Positions 60,337-64,000 of a stretch of 64,000 bases of DNA are shown piece by piece. Below the pieces are notes generated by a model that saw nothing but the letters and a program-made list of their open reading frames with translations, ran no database searches and was not told the DNA's origin. This stretch comes from CAIYZT01 sp031385445 (GTDB lineage Bacteria > Pseudomonadota > Alphaproteobacteria > Rhodobacterales > Rhodobacteraceae), in the NCBI GenBank assembly GCA_031385445.1, contig JANNBM010000052.1, positions 1-64,000 of the forward strand. Reading direction: 5' to 3'. A program made the position numbers and the translations under genes. How positions within the stretch are numbered: the first letter of the stretch is position 1; each line of letters begins with the position of its first letter.

Positions 60337-60352
60337 ATGTTATCGATAACTT
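60337..60352. promoter_or_regulatory. LacI-type operator before the sugar ABC operon
   Basis: ATGTTATCGATAACTT matches the 59123 operator in 14 of 16 positions, with the 12-bp core identical. It is followed by TTGTTCTTGACTT, so it probably overlaps a promoter 90 bp upstream of the ATPase gene. Confidence 0.82.
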
Positions 60353-60441
60353 TGTTCTTGACTTAGAAAGGGATTGCCCGAAGAGTGAGGGCGCACCCGG
60401 AAACCTTGGAGGAGGCCCGGTGCCCGAGGGGGAGGCGATAA

Positions 60442-61938
60442 TTGCCAAAAGTGGATGGCCTGTTTTTTGATTCCATCGTCAAAAGCTTTGGCGGAACCAA
60501 GGCTTTGCGCGGCGTGTCGCTGCGGGTGAACCATGGTGAAATCGTCGCCTTGTTGGGTGAAAATGGGGCGGGAAAATCGACCCTGATCAAAACCTTGGGC
60601 GGAATTCACACCCCTGATAGCGGTCAGGTCATGGTCGGCGGCATCCCGTACAAACATGTCAGCGGCAAAATCTCGACCAAGCAAGCGGTTGCCTTCATTC
60701 ACCAGGATCTGGGCCTGATCGAATGGATGAGCGTGGCCGAAAACATCGCGCTTGCGGTCGGATATCCCAAGCGCGGCGGCCGGATTGACTGGCCCGCGAC
60801 CGACAAGGTGGCGAAGGATGCGCTGGCGCTGGTCGAGGCGGATTTTGCGCCGACCGCGCGGGTGTCCAGCCTGACCCGCACCGAAAAGTCGCTGGTCGCC
60901 ATCGCCCGCGCCCTGGCGGTGGAATGCGATTTTCTGGTGCTTGACGAGCCAACGGCCAGCCTTCCCGCCGATGAGGTGGAGCGGCTTTTTGCGGCGCTTC
61001 GCCGGTTGCGCGCCAAGGGCGTGGGCATGATTTACGTGTCGCACCGGCTGGACGAGGTGTTTCAGATTTCGGACCGCGTGGCCGTGTTGCGCGATGGGCA
61101 AATGGTCGGAATGCGCGACACCAACCAAACCAATGCCGAAGATCTGGTCAGCCTGATCGTGGGCCGCAAAACGCGCGAGATTGACCGGCCCGAGGTACAA
61201 GACGGCCCAGAGCTGTTGAGCGTTGCCAATTTGGCCACGCGCAAGGCCGGTCCGGTCGATCTGGTCATCCGCCGCGGTGAAATGGTTGGCCTTGTCGGCC
61301 TGCGCGGCGCGGGGCACGAAGACATCGGCCGCGCGCTTTTTGGGCTTGAACGTCATACCGGCACGGTGCTGCTGGACGGGGTGCCGCCCGGTCTGTCCTC
61401 GCCGCGCATGGCCATGCAGTCGGGCGTTGGATTTGTGGCGCGTGACCGGGTGGTGGAATCCGTGGCACCGGCGCTCAGCATCCGGGAGAACACGTTTATC
61501 AACCCGTCCGCGACCGGGCGCCGTTTGATATCCTTCATGACGCCAAGCGTTGAAAATGCGCGCGCCCATCACCTTGGCGACCGCGTGGGCCTGTCACCCA
61601 ACGATCCAACGCTGCCGATCGAATCCCTGTCGGGGGGCAACCAGCAAAAGGTCGTCGTCGGGCGCTGGCTTGACACCGCCCGGCGGCTTTTGATCGCCGA
61701 AGACCCAACCGCCGGCGTCGATGTCGGCGCCAAGGCCGAGATTTACCACCTGCTGTTTCGGGCGCTGGCGTCGGGGATGGGGGTTTTGATCGTGTCGACC
61801 GATTTTGAAGAAGTCGCAAACATCTGTCACCGCGCCATCGTCTTCAGCCGGGGGCAGGTCGTGAACGAACTGCGCGGCGCCGCCCTTTCCACCGAAACCT
61901 TGATTCAAGCCGCCTCCGCCGGCGATGAAGCCGCCTAA
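60442..61938 (+). CDS. Sugar ABC transporter ATP-binding protein (RbsA-type, double module)
   Basis: 498-residue tandem ATPase of the CUT2 sugar importer class. First module: Walker A LLGENGAGKSTLIK, Walker B FLVLDEPTASLP, H-loop YVSHRLDEV, but the signature is LTRTEKSLVAIARAL instead of LSVGQQQ. Second module: degenerate P-loop GLVGLRGAGHEDIG, signature SLSGGNQQKVVVGRWL, Walker B LLIAEDPTAGVDVGA. The start is TTG at 60442, with GGGGGAGG five bases upstream. It is the first gene of the ATPase-permease-binding protein operon under the second LacI-type operator. Confidence 0.9.
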   Translation: MPKVDGLFFDSIVKSFGGTKALRGVSLRVNHGEIVALLGENGAGKSTLIKTLGGIHTPDSGQVMVGGIPYKHVSGKISTKQAVAFIHQDLGLIEWMSVAENIALAVGYPKRGGRIDWPATDKVAKDALALVEADFAPTARVSSLTRTEKSLVAIARALAVECDFLVLDEPTASLPADEVERLFAALRRLRAKGVGMIYVSHRLDEVFQISDRVAVLRDGQMVGMRDTNQTNAEDLVSLIVGRKTREIDRPEVQDGPELLSVANLATRKAGPVDLVIRRGEMVGLVGLRGAGHEDIGRALFGLERHTGTVLLDGVPPGLSSPRMAMQSGVGFVARDRVVESVAPALSIRENTFINPSATGRRLISFMTPSVENARAHHLGDRVGLSPNDPTLPIESLSGGNQQKVVVGRWLDTARRLLIAEDPTAGVDVGAKAEIYHLLFRALASGMGVLIVSTDFEEVANICHRAIVFSRGQVVNELRGAALSTETLIQAASAGDEAA

Positions 61939-61956
61939 CCAAAGAAGCAGAACGCC

Positions 61957-62979
61957 ATGAACTCGATCCAATCGGATGCCCTCGAACCGACCCGTGACGA
62001 ATTGGCCGCATTGACCCGCGGGCAAAGGCTTATCCGGCTTGCGCCGGTCTACGGTCTGGTGATTTTGACCGCTTTTCTGATCATCCTGTTCTCGGTGCTG
62101 CTGCCTAACACCTTTCCAACCGTGCTGAACCTGCGGGCGATCCTGTCGGATAAATCCATCATTGCCATGCTGTCACTGGCCGCGATGATTCCGATGGTGG
62201 CCGGACGGATCGATCTGACGGTGGGGTATGGCATCGTGCTGTGGCACATCCTCGCCATCTCTTTGCAGGTCAACTACGGCTTTCCATGGCCGCTGGCGGT
62301 GATCGTTGTCATTGCGCTTGGCGCGATGACCGGGGTGCTGAACGGCATCCTTGTCGAGGTTGCAAAGATCGACGCCTTCATCGCCACGCTCGGCACCGGC
62401 ACCGTGCTTTATGCAATCGCGCTGTGGCATTCTGGCGGGCGTCAGGTCGTCGGCGAGTTGGACCCCAGCTTTTATCAACTTAGCGGGAAATGGGTTCTCG
62501 GCTTGCCGATAACCGGGTTCTATGTGCTCGCTATCAGTTTGATCATGTGGGCAGTTCTGGAATTTACACCGGTTGGCCGCTATTTGTACGCCATCGGCGC
62601 CAATCAGAAAGCTGCCGAGCTGAACGGCATTCCGACCCGCAAATTCGTGGTCGGGGCCTTTGTCGCCTCGGGCACGCTTGCCGCCCTCGCGGGGGTTCTT
62701 CTGGCGTCAAAACTGCGGATCGGTCAGGCTTCGGTCGGGCTGGAATTCCTGTTGCCAGCGCTGGTTGGCGCCTTCCTCGGCTCGACCACCATCAAGCCCG
62801 GCCGGGTGAACGTCTGGGGCACCATCATCGGTGTCGTCATTCTGGCCGTTGGCATATCCGGCATCCAACAATTTGGCGGTTCGTTCTGGGTCGAACCGCT
62901 TTTCAACGGCTCTACGTTGCTGATCGCAATCGGCATCGCAGGATACGCACAGCGCAAAAAGGGCGCTGCGCGCAAGTAA
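61957..62979 (+). CDS. Sugar ABC transporter permease (RbsC-type)
   Basis: 340-residue CUT2 permease with about nine hydrophobic helices. The N-terminal cytoplasmic region is followed by VYGLVILTAFLIILFSVLLP; MIPMVAGRIDLTVGYGIVLW is the conserved RbsC-type motif (aGgIDLSVG); EVAKIDAFIATLGTGTVLYA and YLYAIGANQKAAELNGIPTR follow, and GAFLGSTTIKPGRVNVWGTI is the classic near-C-terminal block. It is 18 bp after the ATPase gene. The ligand is presumably the substrate of the idnD-like enzyme. Confidence 0.93.
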   Translation: MNSIQSDALEPTRDELAALTRGQRLIRLAPVYGLVILTAFLIILFSVLLPNTFPTVLNLRAILSDKSIIAMLSLAAMIPMVAGRIDLTVGYGIVLWHILAISLQVNYGFPWPLAVIVVIALGAMTGVLNGILVEVAKIDAFIATLGTGTVLYAIALWHSGGRQVVGELDPSFYQLSGKWVLGLPITGFYVLAISLIMWAVLEFTPVGRYLYAIGANQKAAELNGIPTRKFVVGAFVASGTLAALAGVLLASKLRIGQASVGLEFLLPALVGAFLGSTTIKPGRVNVWGTIIGVVILAVGISGIQQFGGSFWVEPLFNGSTLLIAIGIAGYAQRKKGAARK

Positions 62980-63007
62980 CCACAACAATCCAACGGGAGA
63001 AACGACC

Positions 63008-64000
63008 ATGCAAAAACGCACGTTTATCAAGACCCTGCTTGCCAGCACGATGATCGCGGGCCTGACCCTGCCAGCCTTCGCCCAAGACATGGCCTTTGAC
63101 GGCCCCACGAGCGGTCCGAAAGGCGCCGAAGGCAAGTCCATCGTGGTGCTCGCCGCCGATCTGAAAAACGGTGGCATTCTTGGGGTGACAACCGGCATCG
63201 AAGAAGCCGCCGCCAAAATCGGCTGGACGGTGCGCGTTCTGGACGGCGCCGGTTCGGTGCAGGGCCGCACGGCCGCCTTCGGTCAGGCGATGGCTTTGCA
63301 GCCCGACGGCATCGTCATCAACGGTTTTGACGCGGTCGAACAACAAGCCGCAATCGAAGGCGTGGCCGCCGCCATGATCCCGATGGTGTCCTGGCATTCG
63401 GGTCCAAAAATCGGCTGCGACGCGCCGGGCGGCATCTTCGCCAACGTGTCGACCGATGCGATGACCGTGTCAGAAACCGCCGCCAAATGGGCGATGGCGG
63501 ATGGCGGCGCCAATGTAGGCGCGATCATCTTTACCGACAGCACCTATCAGATCGCCATCGACAAGGCTGACCGGATCAAGAAAACCATCGAAGATGCGGG
63601 CGGCACGGTTCTGGAATATGTCGATACGCCGATTGCCGAAACCTCGACCCGGATGGGCCCGTTGACCACCTCTTTGCTGCAGAAGTACGGTGACAAGTGG
63701 ACCCACTCCCTGGCGATCAACGATCTGTATTTCGACTTCATGGGCCCTGCCCTTGCCGCTGCCGGCGTTGACGGCAAAGGCGCACCCAAGGCCGGATCGG
63801 CCGGTGACGGCTCCGAAGCCGCTTTCCAGCGCATCCGCACGGGCCAGTATCAGGCGATTACGGTGGCCGAGCCGTTGAACTTGCAAGGCTGGCAATTGGT
63901 GGACGAGTTGAACCGGGCTGTCTCTGGCGAGGCCTGCTCTGGCTATATCACAGCGCCCGCCCTGGTCACCGAAGAGGGCCTGAAAGCCGCGGGCGACAGC
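63008..64000 (+). CDS. Sugar ABC transporter substrate-binding protein, 3' end beyond window
   Basis: The open frame runs 331 codons from the ATG at 63008 to the window edge without a stop. It opens with a signal peptide (MQKRTFIKTLLASTMIAGLT ending PAFAQ) and continues as a type I periplasmic sugar-binding protein: IVVLAADLKNGGILGVTTGI, LQPDGIVINGFDAVEQQAAI, VGAIIFTDSTYQIAID and a hinge near DLYFDFMGPALAAAGVDG. Two Cys (IGCDAPG and ACSGY) might form a disulfide. It is 28 bp after the permease gene, completing the three-gene importer. The C-terminus is missing only because the sequence ends. Confidence 0.9.
   Translation, partial: MQKRTFIKTLLASTMIAGLTLPAFAQDMAFDGPTSGPKGAEGKSIVVLAADLKNGGILGVTTGIEEAAAKIGWTVRVLDGAGSVQGRTAAFGQAMALQPDGIVINGFDAVEQQAAIEGVAAAMIPMVSWHSGPKIGCDAPGGIFANVSTDAMTVSETAAKWAMADGGANVGAIIFTDSTYQIAIDKADRIKKTIEDAGGTVLEYVDTPIAETSTRMGPLTTSLLQKYGDKWTHSLAINDLYFDFMGPALAAAGVDGKGAPKAGSAGDGSEAAFQRIRTGQYQAITVAEPLNLQGWQLVDELNRAVSGEACSGYITAPALVTEEGLKAAGDS

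Overview
The window is high-GC DNA with dense, operon-packed genes, many ATGA/GTGA start-stop overlaps, and gene families typical of marine or soil Alphaproteobacteria. The best fit is the Rhodobacterales (Roseobacter group): homoprotocatechuate meta-cleavage genes, a gamma-butyrobetaine/carnitine catabolic operon, several ABC importers, and a BaiN-like flavoprotein next to an MscS channel. Taxonomy is inferred from gene content only. No rRNA, tRNA, CRISPR array, intact IS element or integrase was recognised.

Layout. 0-6 kb is a decayed segment. It holds a 5'-truncated GH36 alpha-galactosidase, an apparently intact GH42 beta-galactosidase, and remnants of an SDR, a LysR regulator and an Ldh-family dehydrogenase. 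6-8.5 kb has an MscS channel and a flavoprotein, ending in a palindromic repeat cluster. 8.7-12.2 kb (minus) is a PotABC-type importer without a binding protein; its ATPase gene is followed by a 580-bp array of decayed copies of its own 3' end. 13-21.5 kb is the homoprotocatechuate operon hpaF-E-D-G-H-I, continuing into an M23 peptidase, a thioesterase and a secreted beta-helix protein, with divergent hpaR. 21.5-27.3 kb carries a small membrane protein, a cold-shock gene with a UUCG-loop terminator, a degenerate receiver protein, an esterase/class II aldolase pair, a LuxR-type regulator, an EamA transporter and two tandem small four-cysteine proteins. 27.3-30.4 kb (minus) is a tightly coupled trio: secreted beta-helix protein, di-haem HNE_0200-family protein, and phosphodiesterase-like hydrolase. 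30.5-37.7 kb is a peptide-type ABC importer downstream of a CocE/S15 hydrolase. 37.8-40.6 kb has choline-sulfatase and a secreted sugar-dehydrogenase-like protein.

40.6-52.5 kb is a quaternary-amine region. A GMC oxidoreductase, CaiD-like hydratase, NDP-forming acyl-CoA ligase, acyl-CoA dehydrogenase, an SDR, a carnitine dehydrogenase-thioesterase fusion and a BKACE cleavage enzyme face a divergent GlxA/AraC regulator. Together they can account for gamma-butyrobetaine to L-carnitine to glycine betaine. With choline-sulfatase nearby, the region supplies osmoprotectant and carbon from quaternary amines. A serine hydrolase gene (40.9-42.2 kb) lies between the GMC gene and a decayed copy of that gene's 3' end.

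52.8-56.7 kb has an M3 peptidase and an amino-acid ABC permease plus binding protein. 56.8-64 kb is a sugar or sugar-acid locus: LacI regulator, small protein, 3-hydroxyisobutyrate-dehydrogenase-type enzyme, L-idonate 5-dehydrogenase-like enzyme and an Rbs-type importer, with matching palindromic LacI-type operators in both promoters. The last gene runs off the edge. A dispersed motif (consensus GGATATTTTTGGACAGATGA beside C-rich runs) recurs at eight intergenic sites, twice as inverted pairs.
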